A stretch of 64,000 nt of DNA from DASXZH01 sp963829965 (GCA_963829965.1 CAWHLK010000024.1:1-64000), one strand, 5' to 3'; shown: positions 17,342-28,527, numbered from the stretch's first letter. Notes: generated by a model from the sequence alone, not told the origin. Numbers and translations: made by a program.

Positions 17342-18130
17342 CTAGACTTCCCTTCTGTCGAAAATCAGCATGCCCACGATCAAGAATCCCGCAATATAAA
17401 TCAATCCATAGCCGATGACGGAGATCGCGTAAAACGTTGGGTTCTCAATCTGCTGGCCGGGGTTGATAATCGGGTTCTTGACGTCAAAGTTTGAAAAGTT
17501 GGGCAAGAGGCCAATAACGAACTTGGCGACATTCTGCATAAAGGGAGCGCTCTTGGAGTTCTCCGCAATGCTACCGTAGAGTGGGTTCAAGACCGTTCCC
17601 ACGCCCCAAACACCAACGGACAGGAAGAAGTTCACTAGCGGGGTGGTAAAGGTCGAGAAGAACAGCGCCACTGCTGCCAGCAGGCACATTTCCATGAAGT
17701 AGAAGATGGGCTGCTTGAGCAATTCCAGCAGCTTGGTTGCATCCGGGTGCTGGAAAAGGGCAAACAGCGCTGCCATCACGATCGTCATCAGGGTGATCAT
17801 CACGAACAGGGCCGAGACCGCGCCGAAGTATTTCCCCAAAAGGAATTGCCAGCGTTGCACCGGTTTGCTCAGGATCGTGTAAATGGTTCTGCGTTCAATC
17901 TCATTCGGGATCATGTAGATCGTTAAGATGATTGCAATGAGGGCGCTCGTGAACCTCAGCACGAAGAACATCGTGGTGATCATGGTCGTGGTCTCAGACC
18001 GTGCGGAAAGCACGCCCAGAGACGGAATGATGCTCAACAAGAGCACGCCGATCATCAGAATAACAAGAAGGACGCGTCGGCGTACGGCTTCACCGACGGT
18101 CGTTTGGGCTATAGCTCTTATGGCGTTCAA
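17342..18130 (-). CDS. ABC-2 type transporter permease
   Basis: This 262-residue integral membrane protein has six predicted hydrophobic segments, starting with RRRVLLVILMIGVLLLSIIPSLGVL. It includes the characteristic intracellular stretch IEIERRTIYTILSKPVQRWQFLLGKYFG (here NEIERRTIYTILSKP) seen in ABC-2 permeases. It should form the membrane channel for the ATPase encoded just upstream; the two genes overlap by four bases (18127-18130). The substrate is unknown. Confidence 0.9.
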   Translation of the reverse strand: MNAIRAIAQTTVGEAVRRRVLLVILMIGVLLLSIIPSLGVLSARSETTTMITTMFFVLRFTSALIAIILTIYMIPNEIERRTIYTILSKPVQRWQFLLGKYFGAVSALFVMITLMTIVMAALFALFQHPDATKLLELLKQPIFYFMEMCLLAAVALFFSTFTTPLVNFFLSVGVWGVGTVLNPLYGSIAENSKSAPFMQNVAKFVIGLLPNFSNFDVKNPIINPGQQIENPTFYAISVIGYGLIYIAGFLIVGMLIFDRREV

Positions 18131-19086
18131 TTGGTCGCTCCTACTTCGGGGGTTGCGGTTTCGGCAGCCCTGCTTACGTTGACGTCGCGCACCGTCTCAA
18201 CAAAGAGATCTTCCAGGCGCTTGCGGCGCGGAATGACGCTGAGGATGGTTCCTTTCGAGCTACGGACTGAATCGATCAGGGCGTTCAGGTCAACCTGCTC
18301 CGGAAGATCCACGATCAAGCGGCCGTCATGGAACGAAACCGTTGTATCAGGATCCTTGATTCCTTCGGCAAAGCCTCTCTGAACGTTCTCTGCAATCACC
18401 TCGACACGGCTGCCCCGGAGGAGATCCTCCAGTTTGCCCTGCTTGGCGATGACTCCGCGGTTGATGATAGCAACCCGGTCGCAGATCCGTTCAACTTCGC
18501 TAAGCTCGTGGCTGGAAATAAACACCGTTCTGCCCTCGTCACGGAATTGCAGAATGAGGTCGCGAATTTCGGTGTGGGCGATGGGGTCCAGACCGCCGGT
18601 GGGTTCGTCCAAGAACAAGAGCTTGGGATCGTTCAGCAAGCTTTGAGCAAGCCCGATACGCTGCTGCATACCTTTTGAGTACTGAGCGATCGTCTTACTG
18701 GCATCGCCGGCAAGGCTAACCTTCTCAAGAAGGCGCTGAAAGAAGGCTACATCATGAATGCCGAACAGCTGCCCATAGAACTTCAGAAGTTCCATACCAG
18801 TCATGTGTTCGTAATAATAAGGGCGCTCCGGCAGGTAGCTAATGATTTTGTGAACGTCCATATCCCCGATTTCTTTGCCGAGGACGTAGCCCTCTCCAAA
18901 TGTCGGGTAGATGATGCCAAGCAACATCTTGATAGTGGTCGTTTTTCCGGCGCCGTTCGGGCCCAGAAATCCGAAGATTTCGCCTTCTTCGACGACGAGG
19001 TCAAGCTCGTTCACAACTTTGACAATTCCCATTTGTCGCGAACGGTAGCTTTTTGTCAGTTTTCGAGTTTCGATGGCGGCGGCCAA
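18127..19086 (-). CDS. ABC transporter ATP-binding protein
   Basis: The 319-residue ATPase has Walker A GPNGAGKT (residues 42-49), signature YSKGMQQRIGLAQ, Walker B LLFLDEPTGGLDP and the H-loop ISSHEL. A C-terminal extension of about 90 residues is typical of ABC-2 exporter ATPases. It drives the permease encoded immediately downstream. In this class the cargo is often a polysaccharide, peptide or drug, but nothing here decides which. Translation is coupled to the permease gene by the ATGA overlap. Confidence 0.93.
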   Translation of the reverse strand: MAAAIETRKLTKSYRSRQMGIVKVVNELDLVVEEGEIFGFLGPNGAGKTTTIKMLLGIIYPTFGEGYVLGKEIGDMDVHKIISYLPERPYYYEHMTGMELLKFYGQLFGIHDVAFFQRLLEKVSLAGDASKTIAQYSKGMQQRIGLAQSLLNDPKLLFLDEPTGGLDPIAHTEIRDLILQFRDEGRTVFISSHELSEVERICDRVAIINRGVIAKQGKLEDLLRGSRVEVIAENVQRGFAEGIKDPDTTVSFHDGRLIVDLPEQVDLNALIDSVRSSKGTILSVIPRRKRLEDLFVETVRDVNVSRAAETATPEVGATN

Positions 19087-19266
19087 GGGCTGCCCACCTC
19101 CTTCCAGGTAGTTTTACGGAGTATACCGGTGGCCCTTTTTGGCTCCGAGCATCCCGCGTCCCCTTAAGCAACAAGAACCTTGCCAAAAAAGTTCTCAGAC
19201 GCGAACTGGCATTTGTGATTGTTTTCGAATTTGCAAAAGCAGTATGCGTTTTAGGGAACTTTCCTA

Positions 19267-19272
19267 TATAAT
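19267..19272 (+). promoter_or_regulatory. -10 promoter box of an orphan small RNA
   Basis: A perfect TATAAT lies in an AT-rich context, seven bases before a predicted start at A19279. The -35 region 17 bases upstream is weak. No protein gene follows on this strand; a structured RNA and terminator do. Confidence 0.5.
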
Positions 19273-19278
19273 GTTTTT

Positions 19279-19372
19279 ACCAAGACATAAAGCTCTCATT
19301 TATAGGTAGCCGATCTTGGCAGACCCCAGCGGGAACGTGCTTTGCTCTCCTTTCAACGTTCCCGCATTTTTT
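19279..19372 (+). ncRNA. Candidate structured small RNA, about 94 nt
   Basis: Between the ABC ATPase gene and the glycosyltransferase-like gene (both on the minus strand), the plus strand has a TATAAT box. It is followed by a 6-bp stem, CCAAGA (19280-19285) with TCTTGG (19314-19319), enclosing an inner ATAAA/TTTAT hairpin (19287-19291 and 19299-19303). Then comes a 10-bp terminator hairpin with a T-run. The nested helices and lack of any reading frame suggest a stand-alone noncoding RNA. No known RNA family was recognised. Confidence 0.5.
19329..19372 (+). terminator. Rho-independent terminator
   Basis: GCGGGAACGT (19329-19338) pairs perfectly with ACGTTCCCGC (19356-19365) around a 17-base loop and is followed by ATTTTTT. 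The T-run is only on the plus-strand side, so it ends a rightward transcript. The T-run overlaps the stop codon of the minus-strand gene. Confidence 0.8.
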
Positions 19373-21042
19373 ATGTCTCTATAGAGGCAGATACTCGACG
19401 ATTACGCCCGCCGGAAGCTGAGGTTGGAATTCCCTCCAAGTTTCTCCTGAGGCGCCTTGCTTCAGCGAGGTTTGTGGCGAAGATCATCACCTCCGAGTCA
19501 ACCAGACTGATTTCTCTTGGGAGCGACCACGTGGCGACCTTTATTAACGGGTAGTCCCCGCCGGCCGGAGGGTTTGGCAGCAAATTGGGATAGAGCATTC
19601 CCACTTCGACATGCCGCTCCAGCATCTGCCTTTTCACGAATCTCCCGTCCAATTTTCCGTCGACTCTAGCCCGGGCGAAATCCGCGCTGCCAAGACCTAT
19701 CAGGTCGGTCAGATGATAGTCTCCGAGGTAGCTCACCGCCCCAATGTCGTTGAGCATCACGTTGCCGCCATTGTAGTAGCGATGGAGAAAGCGGCCCATC
19801 TGCATTTGCTGCCAGCCGATATTCATCATCAATTTCGGCGTTATTTCTAAGGCGGTTATAACTCGGCCGACGAGCGCCGCGAGGCCCAGAAACAGTGAGT
19901 CCAACAACCGCTATGCCTCGCACGGCCGGACCGGAGGCTCTGCCAAGCGGAAACCTCCTCCACTCGTCACAACAAACCGCGGCAAGGCAGAGCAGGCTAA
20001 ACAAAATCAAGTAGCCCTCGTAGCGGAAGAACCAGCCGAAGGCGCCGTTTGCCGTGTGCCCTAAAAAGCCAAAGAGCGCAGTACCAAGCAGAAGGATCGA
20101 CGGGGCGCGCCCCTTCGGCTTTAATGCAAGGACAACAAAAATGGCTAGCAGCGCACCAATAAGCAACTCGATCTCGCGAAACATGCTGACGTTGGTCCAG
20201 ATCGTGGACAGCAGCTTTCCTGCTGCGCTTCCCTCCGAAGCAAGGTGAACTCGCTTTACGAGCATCGAGGTTGGCTCAAGCCCAAACTTCTGGCTGTAGG
20301 CTATAACCGCAAACAACGCGAGCGCTACCAAGGGCCCCGCAATCACGGCAGAGGCCGAGCGGTAATCCTTCTTCGCAAGCAGATAAATAAATGGGATCGG
20401 AAGAAGAACGAAGTCTTCGATTCTTACAAGCAACATGCCGGCGGAAAGGCCAAAAAGCCATAGACACTCGCTCCTTGTAAGCTTGTAATTGGGATGGAAT
20501 ATCTTCCGAGCAAAGGCGAAGAAAACGGCTAAAAGGAGCGCTTGAAGCGTGTGCTCCATGCCCATTGCCATGAACAGGGTCACCGGCAAAAGCATAAGAA
20601 CTGCGGTGATGAGGATCGCTCGAATCCAAGCGGCAGCAGCGTATGCTCTGAATATCCGGTCCAGAACGTAGGCCAAACCGATGGCTGCAAAGATATTGAG
20701 AACCAATGGGATCCATGCGTGGTTTCCAACGATTCTGAACACCACTGCTAGAAGCAGGATCCAGCCGGGCGAGGACGAGGCGCTGACGTGCTCGTAAGGG
20801 TTTACTCCCCAAACGCCGTGAAACGCAAAGTTCTTGGCAATGGCCAGGTGGATATAAGGGTCATCCAGAGCGTAGGCAACAGTTCCCTTTCCCAGTGTCA
20901 GGGCGCTCGTCCAGCAATATCCCCCCATGGCTGCCACCACGGCCAGTGCGTAAACCCACGCTGGGATTCTGTTGAGAGCCCCAATCAAAATGCCGGCTGT
21001 TCCGATGCCGCCTTGCGTTGAGGCGCTTTCTTGTTGCGCCAT
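19371..21042 (-). pseudogene. Membrane glycosyltransferase-like protein (GT39/ArnT-like), one frameshift
   Basis: Read from ATG 21042, the N-terminal 380 residues contain about nine membrane segments, with an early DDPYIHLAIAKNFAFHGVWG motif. An acidic pair before a luminal loop is typical of lipid-linked sugar transferases of the GT-C fold. At about 19,905 the frame breaks, and the remaining protein continues in another frame. That segment ends with the periplasmic pattern NVMLNDIGAVSYLGDYHLTDLIGL, common in this superfamily. The reconstructed protein would be about 555 residues. Given the many other single-base breaks in the window, a consensus error is more likely than true decay. Confidence 0.65.
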
Positions 21043-21308
21043 TACCAGGCCATGATAACAGAATCGCGCGGCGGCAGGAATAACGCATTCGAGCGGTTGG
21101 CCCTTGGATTGACTTCAACAAGGGCCTTTCAGGGAGCATGCAACGCAAAAACAACTGTATTCCCCCGCGCTTTTTGGGTGACTATATTGCGGACCAAAGA
21201 GCAATGTTATCGATGACTGCGCGCCCGTGCAAAACCAACTACTTTAGACAGGCCCCATCCTACGGCTTAAGGTAGCTAAGTTGCGGAATGCACTTTTGCT
21301 AAGTAAAA

Positions 21309-23888
21309 ATGACCAAAAGAATTCTTCAAAACCTTAACCCGGCGAAGGATGTCGGCTCCTTTAAAGCATCCTTACCCGTGCTGATGATTGCACTCGCGGT
21401 CGCGCTATCGGTAAATCTCTTTATCGTTCAAATGCGCGGCCGCGTTGCCACATTGGATAAGGCCCATCTAGAGTTGTCCTACATGCAAGATCGTGTAACC
21501 GAACTTGCCGCAGCGGAAAACGACCTTCTGAATCCCTATTCTTCCAAGCCAAGGGTTCTTAACGACATCGCAAACTACGAGGGCCTTTCTAAGTCCAACT
21601 TGCGACAGGCTGAAGAACTTTGCGGACAACAGTTTTCGCAGGTGCGCGAGGCGCTCTGGTCCTTTCAAAGAATATTGGACGGCGAAGCCAAAGCGGTGAA
21701 GGAGGGCCGAACGAAGGACGCAGTAAGGGAAGATTCCGAATGCGATAGGCTGGAGTCAACTGCGGACGCGGCGATCTACGCACGGGAATCAAGTCTTGCT
21801 AGGAAGTCAGACGAGGCTGCCCGGTTGGCCGATTATTCTTCATTTGCCCTGATCATTCTCGTTGCGCTTGGGGGCGCCTATGGTTTTCTGAGGCTGGAGA
21901 GGGCGCGGTGCCGGGTTGCCCAAACGCAAGCGAGGCATTTGGTTGAATCAAGGTACCAGGCAATCATTCGGAACGCTCCGGTAATGATCGCAGTTCTCGA
22001 CGAGCAGGATAGATTTTCTTACCTGAGCGAGGGCATTCGGATGGTATGCGGACAGCCCCCGGACGCGCTCCTTGGCGTAGCCGCGTCAGACTTCGTAATC
22101 CCAGAAGATTCAGAGGCTGTCCGCATCCTCTTAGAGGATGTGGGCAACGAACCCGGCATTGTTCTTGCCGCCGAAGCCAGAGTCCTGTGTGCAGACGGAA
22201 CGACGCGTGAAGTGGAACTCATCGCAAGCAATCTGCTGCATGAGCCGGGCGTTCGAGGTATCACCCTCGTGGGCCGGGACATAACCGAGCGAAAACGGGC
22301 CCTCCAGGAGATATCCGGTGCTCGAGACAAGGCGCTTGAAGCCATGAAGGCCAAGTCCGAGTTCCTTGCAAACATGAGTCATGAAATCCGCACGCCAATG
22401 AATGGCGTTGTGGGAATGGTGGACATCATGATGGATACACCGCTAAACCCCGAGCAGCAACGATTTATGGAAATCGTCCGAAGCAGCGCGAAATCGCTGC
22501 TGTCCATCATCAACAGCATTCTCGACTTCAGCAAAACTGAAGCAGGCAAACTTGAGTTGCAGCTTGGCCCTGTGGACCTCCGCTCACTCGTCGAAGATGT
22601 TGCCGAGGCGATGGCCGTACAGGCGCATGGAAAGGCTGTTGAAGTTCTCGTACAGGCGCCCGCAAATTTCGAGTACTCGGCCATGGCGGACGGCCAACGT
22701 CTACGCCAGCTATTAACGAACCTCGCCGGCAATGCCTTGAAGTTCACCGAGCAGGGCGAAGTCGTGCTTGGGATAAAGAAACTCGCCGAAACGGAGACAG
22801 AACTCACAGTGAGACTCTCTGTCGAAGATACCGGCATCGGGATAAGCGAGGATCATCAGTCGAAGGTCTTCGAGGTCTTTACGCAAGCGGATGGATCCAT
22901 GACCCGCAGGTACGGTGGCACAGGACTCGGGCTGGCGATTTCCCAGGCCTTTGCGAAGTTGATGGGTTCCACCATTCACTGCAACAGCACGGTCGGTAAA
23001 GGAAGCTGCTTTTGGCTGGACGTGACGTTTCAGAAGTTCGTGACCGCGATTGTGGATGACGCTCCCACCGCACGGCTAACCGGGATGAGGGCGCTTGTCG
23101 TGGACGACAACGCGGTGAACCGGCAGATACTATCGGAGTTTCTAACTTCATGGGGTTGTGAAGTGGCTTTGGCGGAAAGCGGAATGCAAGCGATTCGCCT
23201 CGCGGCCCAAGTGGCGAACAAGCCCTATGACCTCATTCTGCTCGACTATCAGATGCCGGAGATGGATGGGTTTGAGACGGCGGCAAAGATCAAGGAAATG
23301 GGATTCAACAGCGTCACATTGATGCTTTCTTCGGTTGACGCCAACCGGCTTGAGGGCCATTTATCGGAGATCGGCATCAGCAGACGTCTAACAAAACCTG
23401 TGCGAAAGGACGAGCTTCTCGGCGCGATTATCAAGGCGATGCATGAAGATGCAGAAACAGCAAACGCCTCACCTTCCGCAGGCCCGAGCCTACGTGGAAG
23501 GAATCTGAATCTAAAGGTTCTTCTTGTGGAGGACAACCTTACGAACCAGACCGTCGGAAACGTCCTGCTAAAACGGCTCGGCTGCGAGGTTCATATCGCT
23601 GAAAATGGCCTTGAAGCGGTAGCGGCAACGGAATCCGAAGACTACGATGTGGTTCTCATGGACTGCGAAATGCCGGTAATGGATGGCTATAGGGCGACTC
23701 AGACCATACGCGAACGAGAAGAGTTGACTCAAAAGCACGTCCCCATCATTGCTCTCACGGCTCACGCGTTGGACGGCATGAGGGAGAATTGCCTTGCGAT
23801 GGGTATGGATGGATTCGTTAGCAAGCCGGTAACGTTGGCGACTCTGCTTGAGGCTCTAAGGGAGTTCTCGATGCTGGCAGCTGCCTAG
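21309..23888 (+). CDS. Hybrid sensor histidine kinase with two receiver domains, 859 aa
   Basis: Order of parts: membrane segment (residues 20-40), an extracytoplasmic helical sensor (45-175), a second membrane segment (177-195), a PAS domain (about 210-330), HisKA with phospho-His358 in NMSHEIRTPMNG, and HATPase_c (NALKF, DTGIGI, GGTGLGLAI). Two receiver domains follow, with phospho-Asp646 (LLDYQMPEMDG) and Asp785 (LMDCEMPVMDG). The architecture is a BarA/Arc-type phosphorelay kinase without its own Hpt. The kinase at 24749-27624 carries an Hpt domain. The start ATG 21309 has only a weak ribosome binding site. No DNA-binding regulator is adjacent. Confidence 0.93.
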   Translation: MTKRILQNLNPAKDVGSFKASLPVLMIALAVALSVNLFIVQMRGRVATLDKAHLELSYMQDRVTELAAAENDLLNPYSSKPRVLNDIANYEGLSKSNLRQAEELCGQQFSQVREALWSFQRILDGEAKAVKEGRTKDAVREDSECDRLESTADAAIYARESSLARKSDEAARLADYSSFALIILVALGGAYGFLRLERARCRVAQTQARHLVESRYQAIIRNAPVMIAVLDEQDRFSYLSEGIRMVCGQPPDALLGVAASDFVIPEDSEAVRILLEDVGNEPGIVLAAEARVLCADGTTREVELIASNLLHEPGVRGITLVGRDITERKRALQEISGARDKALEAMKAKSEFLANMSHEIRTPMNGVVGMVDIMMDTPLNPEQQRFMEIVRSSAKSLLSIINSILDFSKTEAGKLELQLGPVDLRSLVEDVAEAMAVQAHGKAVEVLVQAPANFEYSAMADGQRLRQLLTNLAGNALKFTEQGEVVLGIKKLAETETELTVRLSVEDTGIGISEDHQSKVFEVFTQADGSMTRRYGGTGLGLAISQAFAKLMGSTIHCNSTVGKGSCFWLDVTFQKFVTAIVDDAPTARLTGMRALVVDDNAVNRQILSEFLTSWGCEVALAESGMQAIRLAAQVANKPYDLILLDYQMPEMDGFETAAKIKEMGFNSVTLMLSSVDANRLEGHLSEIGISRRLTKPVRKDELLGAIIKAMHEDAETANASPSAGPSLRGRNLNLKVLLVEDNLTNQTVGNVLLKRLGCEVHIAENGLEAVAATESEDYDVVLMDCEMPVMDGYRATQTIREREELTQKHVPIIALTAHALDGMRENCLAMGMDGFVSKPVTLATLLEALREFSMLAAA

Positions 23889-23984
23889 TAGCGGGCCATC
23901 CTTTACCAGGCACAAGGATTTGGGATAGACTGGCAATAACAAAGCACAACGGAACCGCCGTTGCCCCAGGAGAAGCCTAGTTCT

Positions 23985-24740
23985 ATGCCAAATGTTGTCT
24001 TGACGATCGATTGCGAAGAGAGCCCGTCGCGACCGCTGCTACACCAGCGACTACATTCGAGTTTTGGAACAAGAGTTCGTTCCCGCCACGTGGCTCATTC
24101 ACGTCTCTCGGAAAGACCCTAACGCGAACACCGATCTTTACTATCACGAATACGTCCACAAGATCCCGAACTGGCATGAACTGGGGATGAAAGTGAACTT
24201 CGAGAATGAGCGCGGCTATGTGGAAGACGAGAAAGAGCGGCGGGACATCATGCTGATCGCCAAGACACCTTGAAGTCCCATCGGATCAAGGCAACTTCGT
24301 TCCGGGCAGGAGCTTTTGCTCTTCTGCCTTGCGACGTGAAGTATCTGGAAGACATCGGCATCTTAGTAGATAGCTCCCCGGTGCCCGATGCCGATTACAA
24401 GATGTTTGTGGACTGGCGCGGCGCCCCGCACGAGCCCTATCATTCGACAGAAGACGATCTTACAAGGCCGGGAAGCAATCGCATCCTGCACGTGCCGATC
24501 GCCACTCACGAAGGGCAACACGCCTACCTGCATGCCGGGTTTCACGCCCTAAAGCCGCTTTTTGAGGCGAATATCGATCGGGAAGTTATATGCATCGGCC
24601 TGCGGGACTATCATGACTCGGTTGATGACCTAGTTCACGCGATCCGCTATTTCCGGTCCAAGGGAGCGCATTTCACGACCCTAACCCAGGCGGCGAGTGA
24701 GCACTACGAGCATCACGAAGCCATGGCTGCGGTTGGCTAG
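23985..24740 (+). pseudogene. Polysaccharide deacetylase-like gene broken by two frameshifts
   Basis: From ATG 23985 (AGGAGAAG upstream) the first frame gives MPNVVLTIDCEES, a deacetylase-like opening with the acidic TIDCE motif. The frame must shift near 24,030 to continue as YTSDYIRVLEQEFVPATWLI and NWHELGMKVNFENERGYVED. It shifts again near 24,262 to continue as SHRIKATSFRAGAFAL, the conserved FRAG motif, up to TAG 24740. The reconstructed product is about 250 residues of the NodB-homology type. Whether the breaks are real or sequencing errors cannot be told. It converges on the second histidine kinase. Confidence 0.65.
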
Positions 24741-24748
24741 GCTTGAGA

Positions 24749-27624
24749 CTAGGCCGCGTCTGAGTCTTTGAAACGCAAGTCGTATTCCTCCTTAAGCAAT
24801 CCGAATTCCACGCTGATCTCGGCCACCATCGAGTCGATTTCGTTATTGCTGCAAGTATCCTCCCTATTCTCGATGTTCTCACAGAGATCTGCAAGGCGGT
24901 CGCCGCCAATTGTTCGGCACATGCCCTTCAGAGTGTGGGCGAAGTAAGTCACTTTCTTGTAGTCTCCGCGTAAGGATGCATCGCCAATTTGTTGGGCGAC
25001 GACGGGAGCCGTCTTCCAAAACTCGTCCAACAGCTCGCGGATGAACGAAGGATCGAAGTTCAACGCTTCACTCAAGTGAGAGAGGTTGAACGCAGCCGTG
25101 CCAACACTTTCCTGCGAAGTTGTAGAACTCTCCGGACGATGTTCGGCTTCACCGTGTCCGAGCCACTTGGCCAGCATCTGCTGAAGTTCATCCGGCTTGA
25201 CCGGCTTCGCCAGGTAGTCGTCCATTCCGGCAGCGAGACACCTCTCCCGGTCGCCCGGAACATCGCGTTCGCGGTCATTGCGACAATGGTGTGACGGGAT
25301 TCGATTCCCACTTCCCTGCGCCGAATCTCCATGGCGGTGTCGTAGCCGTCCATTCCCGGCATTTGAACGTCCATCAAGATCAGAGAGTAGACATTCTCCT
25401 TGAGAAGCTCCAGCGCGGTCTCACCGTCACTGGCGATGTCCACATCGCATCGCAGTTTGGCCAAGAGTTGGGTGGCCACCTTTTGATTGATGACGTTGTC
25501 CTCAACGAGCAAAACCCTACGGTCGTAACCAATTTCTGAGGAAGAACCAACGGCATTCTCGGGACGCTGAACCGGCGGCGCCATGATACCAAGAGCGACG
25601 GCCAAGGACTCGTAAAGGACGGACGCCCGCACGGGTTTTGCAAGCACGGCCGCGAAGCTTTGCCCGCGCGCGTCGGGAGCGACCGACCTGGGGGTCAGGA
25701 GCACCACGGGAGCAAGTTCATAGCCCGCGATTTTTCGTAAATGGCCCATGAAATTCTGGGGCTCGCAGTCCTTGAGATTCGAATCTACAATGACGACATG
25801 GAATGGCGCACCTTGCGTCTGATTGCGAAAGACCGTCATCGCATCCTTGAGCCCCGACGCGCTTGCCGCGGTGCAGTCCCAGCTCTCAAGTTCTTCGGTC
25901 ATCGTCCGAATAAGGGTGCCGCTTTCGGAGAGAATCAGCGCGCGGGCCTTTAAGGGCTGCAGCGTTTTGGCCGGCGTTACTTCCACCAGAATCGGAAGAG
26001 GGAGCTCCACAAAGAAGGTGCTGCCAGAACCGGCTTCGCTTTCAACCCACACATGGCCTCCCATGATTTGGGTCAGTTGGCGGCAAATAGCAAGCCCAAG
26101 TCCGGTGCCTCCGTATTTACGCGTCGTGCTTCCGTCAACTTGGGTGAAACTTTCGAAGATCGCATCCTGCCGCTCTTTTGGAATCCCAATTCCGGTGTCC
26201 TTGATCGAGATAAGCACGATTGCGCTTATCGGCGTGCGATTCTTCAAACGGGCTTCGACCACTACCTCACCCTTCTCGGTGAACTTGATGGCGTTGGTTA
26301 CCAGGTTGGTAATAACCTGCCTGATCCTTCCCGCATCGCCTTGAAGAATCTGAGGAATCGCGGGATCGACGTGGCAAATGAGTTCCAGACCTTTCTCCTG
26401 AGCGCGCTGGGCGACGAGATCGCCCACTTCGCCGAGGGTGGACCGAAGGTCCATTTCCACCTGGTCGATCTCCATTTTGCCCGCTTCCGCCTTGGAGAAG
26501 TCGAGGATGTCGTTGATGATCTCAAGCAGCGAGTCTGCGCTTCGCTTGATCGTCATCGTGAAGTCCAGCTGCTCTGCGGACAGGTTGGTTTCAAGCATTA
26601 GGCCGGTCATGCCGATCACGCCATTCATCGGCGTGCGGATTTCATGGCTCATATTGGCCAAAAAGTCTGATTTGGCCAAACTGGCGGCACGCGCCGCTTC
26701 CGCCATGCTTCTCGCCTCTGCGAGGGCAATCTCCAGTTCGCCATTGGCTTCGGCCAGGGCGATTTCGGCCTTGCGGCGATCGGCAATCTCTTGTTCGAGT
26801 TCGCGCGTTCGCTGGCTGACGCGCTCTTCCAGGTCCTCGTTGGCCGCTTTAAGGTATTTGTCCCGCTGCTGAATTTCGGACAGCATGCCGTTAAAGCCCT
26901 CAACCAGGTGGCCAACCTCGTCATCCGTGGCCCGTTCTACCCGGAGCCCATAGTTCTTCAACGTGGTCACCAGGCTCATGGCGTGTAAGAGCTTTAAGAT
27001 AGGATCGGAGACAACCCTTTGCAGTCTCGTGGATACGAGATAGACCAAAAGCGCGGAAACCAGCGCGATCAGGAACGCCACCAAGAGGTGGCTGCGTTGG
27101 CTTCTTCCTGCGCCACTTAAGTCGGATTCCAAGTAGAGGAGTCCGATTTGTTTTCCCCTCAGATGAATGGGTTCGTAAACTTGGAACCGCCCATTGACGA
27201 TCTCGTACGATTCACCGGTGGCAAGGGCGATGCGCTTTTCATTTGCCGGGTAGCTGGCGATGAGCTTGTGACGGTTGTCAAATAGCGCAGCCCCGGTAAC
27301 ATCCTTCGCTTCTCTCAGGGATGAAAGCATATCGGCAGCGCCCGACTTGTCCTCCGCCTGAACCACGGCTTGAGTGGCCTTGGCCATCACTTTGGCCTGC
27401 GCAGTCAGCGATGCGAGATGACTATTCTCCGAATCCTTCTTATCGTAAAGCAAAAAGACGAAGCACGCGATGAGCACCGCAATGGTCGTGGTGACCGTTG
27501 TGATGAGGATGATCTTGCTTTTGATCGAGAGGCGTCGCAAGCCAAAAATCGACCATCCTGGGACGCGAAGAAGCGCCGATTCATCGTGAATCTCACCCTC
27601 TTTACGTCTTTTGGTTCCCACCAT
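24749..27624 (-). CDS. Hybrid sensor histidine kinase with receivers and Hpt, one frameshift
   Basis: Order of parts: membrane segment (residues 38-60), periplasmic sensor, second membrane segment (180-200), HAMP linker, coiled coil (255-310), HisKA with His327 in NMSHEIRTPMNG, HATPase_c (NAIKF, DTGIGI, GGTGLGLAI), a degenerate first receiver, a canonical receiver (LLVEDNVINQ, LMDVQMPGMDG), then an Hpt domain with FAHTLKGMCRTIG. The frame breaks near 25,258, inside TANAMPGDRERCLAAGMDDYLAKPV, and resumes without loss. The break is therefore probably one erroneous base. The reconstructed protein is about 958 residues. Confidence 0.85.
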
Positions 27625-27947
27625 TATTCAATGATCGGTTCTTAGGATCGCCGTCTGAACGATGATGCATGGCCAATAACGCTAGGAAGAATGCCTGAAA
27701 GCATGATTCAAGTGAGCTTCTTAAACTTGTCTAAGCGCTTCTAGGCAGGTCCGTGCTCTTAGGAAAAGGAGAGGGGACCCCTTGTCCTGTTCCTGATAAT
27801 GATCCCCGCCGCGTTGCTCCGAAATAGGAACTGCTTTTTAGTGGTGGGAGGGGTTAAGCGGAGGGTCTTTAAAGCTCCCTCTGCAGTTGAAGCCGATAAG
27901 TTCGTATCCTTTATCAGAACCTACACGCAAGCGAACCTGAAGAGCCA
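27625..27947. other. Gene-free divergent promoter region
   Basis: These 323 bases separate the divergent histidine kinase and the hypothetical gene at 27948. I see no credible gene, tRNA or strong palindrome. The region presumably holds the promoters of both flanking genes. Confidence 0.4.
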
Positions 27948-28472
27948 GTGAAAGCTATTAGCTTATCGACCGCCTCAAGGCCCTATTTAGCCATAGGGTT
28001 GGTCGGCCCTTTTTTGGCTCTCGCCCTTTGCCAGGCAGTGTCCAAGCCGAGCAGTCCCCAGTCAGCGAAGACAGCCGATGAGGAAAAAGCGGCGCTCGCA
28101 AAGATGCATACGGACGAAGTGTACGCCCGAGCCAAGTCACCCGACGGTAAGTATCTGGCCAAGCTCAAATACTACGACGCATTGACTTTCGGCTACTACC
28201 ACGTAGCCATCCAGAAGCTTGGATCGAAGGAACCCACTGCCAGTGACGATGATGTTGTAGAAGTCGCGGCCGAGGGTTTGAACAGTCTCCACTGGAAGGG
28301 CAAACGTGTCCTCGTGGTGGATTATGATGCCACGAAGCACAAAGACCCTGAGGAAGACACGCTTTTCGTCAAAAAGCCGCGATCCTGGCGGGGCGTAAAG
28401 ATCCTATACAACCAACAGGTCCTCAGAGCCGGAAAGAAGAAAACTTCGAGAGCCTATTTTCCAAAGCCATAA
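27948..28472 (+). CDS. Exported hypothetical protein, 174 aa
   Basis: The family is not recognised. GTG 27948 starts a protein with an N-terminal hydrophobic segment (YLAIGLVGPFLALALCQA), probably a signal peptide or membrane anchor. A charged linker (EEKAALAKMH) and a beta-rich domain follow, with SPDGKYLAKLKYYDALTFGYYHVAIQ, resembling a single beta-propeller-like or DUF-type sheet. The basic C-terminus ends KKKTSRAYFPKP. It lies 55 bases upstream of livF on the same strand. Confidence 0.55.
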   Translation: MKAISLSTASRPYLAIGLVGPFLALALCQAVSKPSSPQSAKTADEEKAALAKMHTDEVYARAKSPDGKYLAKLKYYDALTFGYYHVAIQKLGSKEPTASDDDVVEVAAEGLNSLHWKGKRVLVVDYDATKHKDPEEDTLFVKKPRSWRGVKILYNQQVLRAGKKKTSRAYFPKP

Positions 28473-28527
28473 TCGGGCCGTCCCTTTCATCGCCCTTTAG
28501 CCATCGAATAGGGTAGAAACAATCCGC

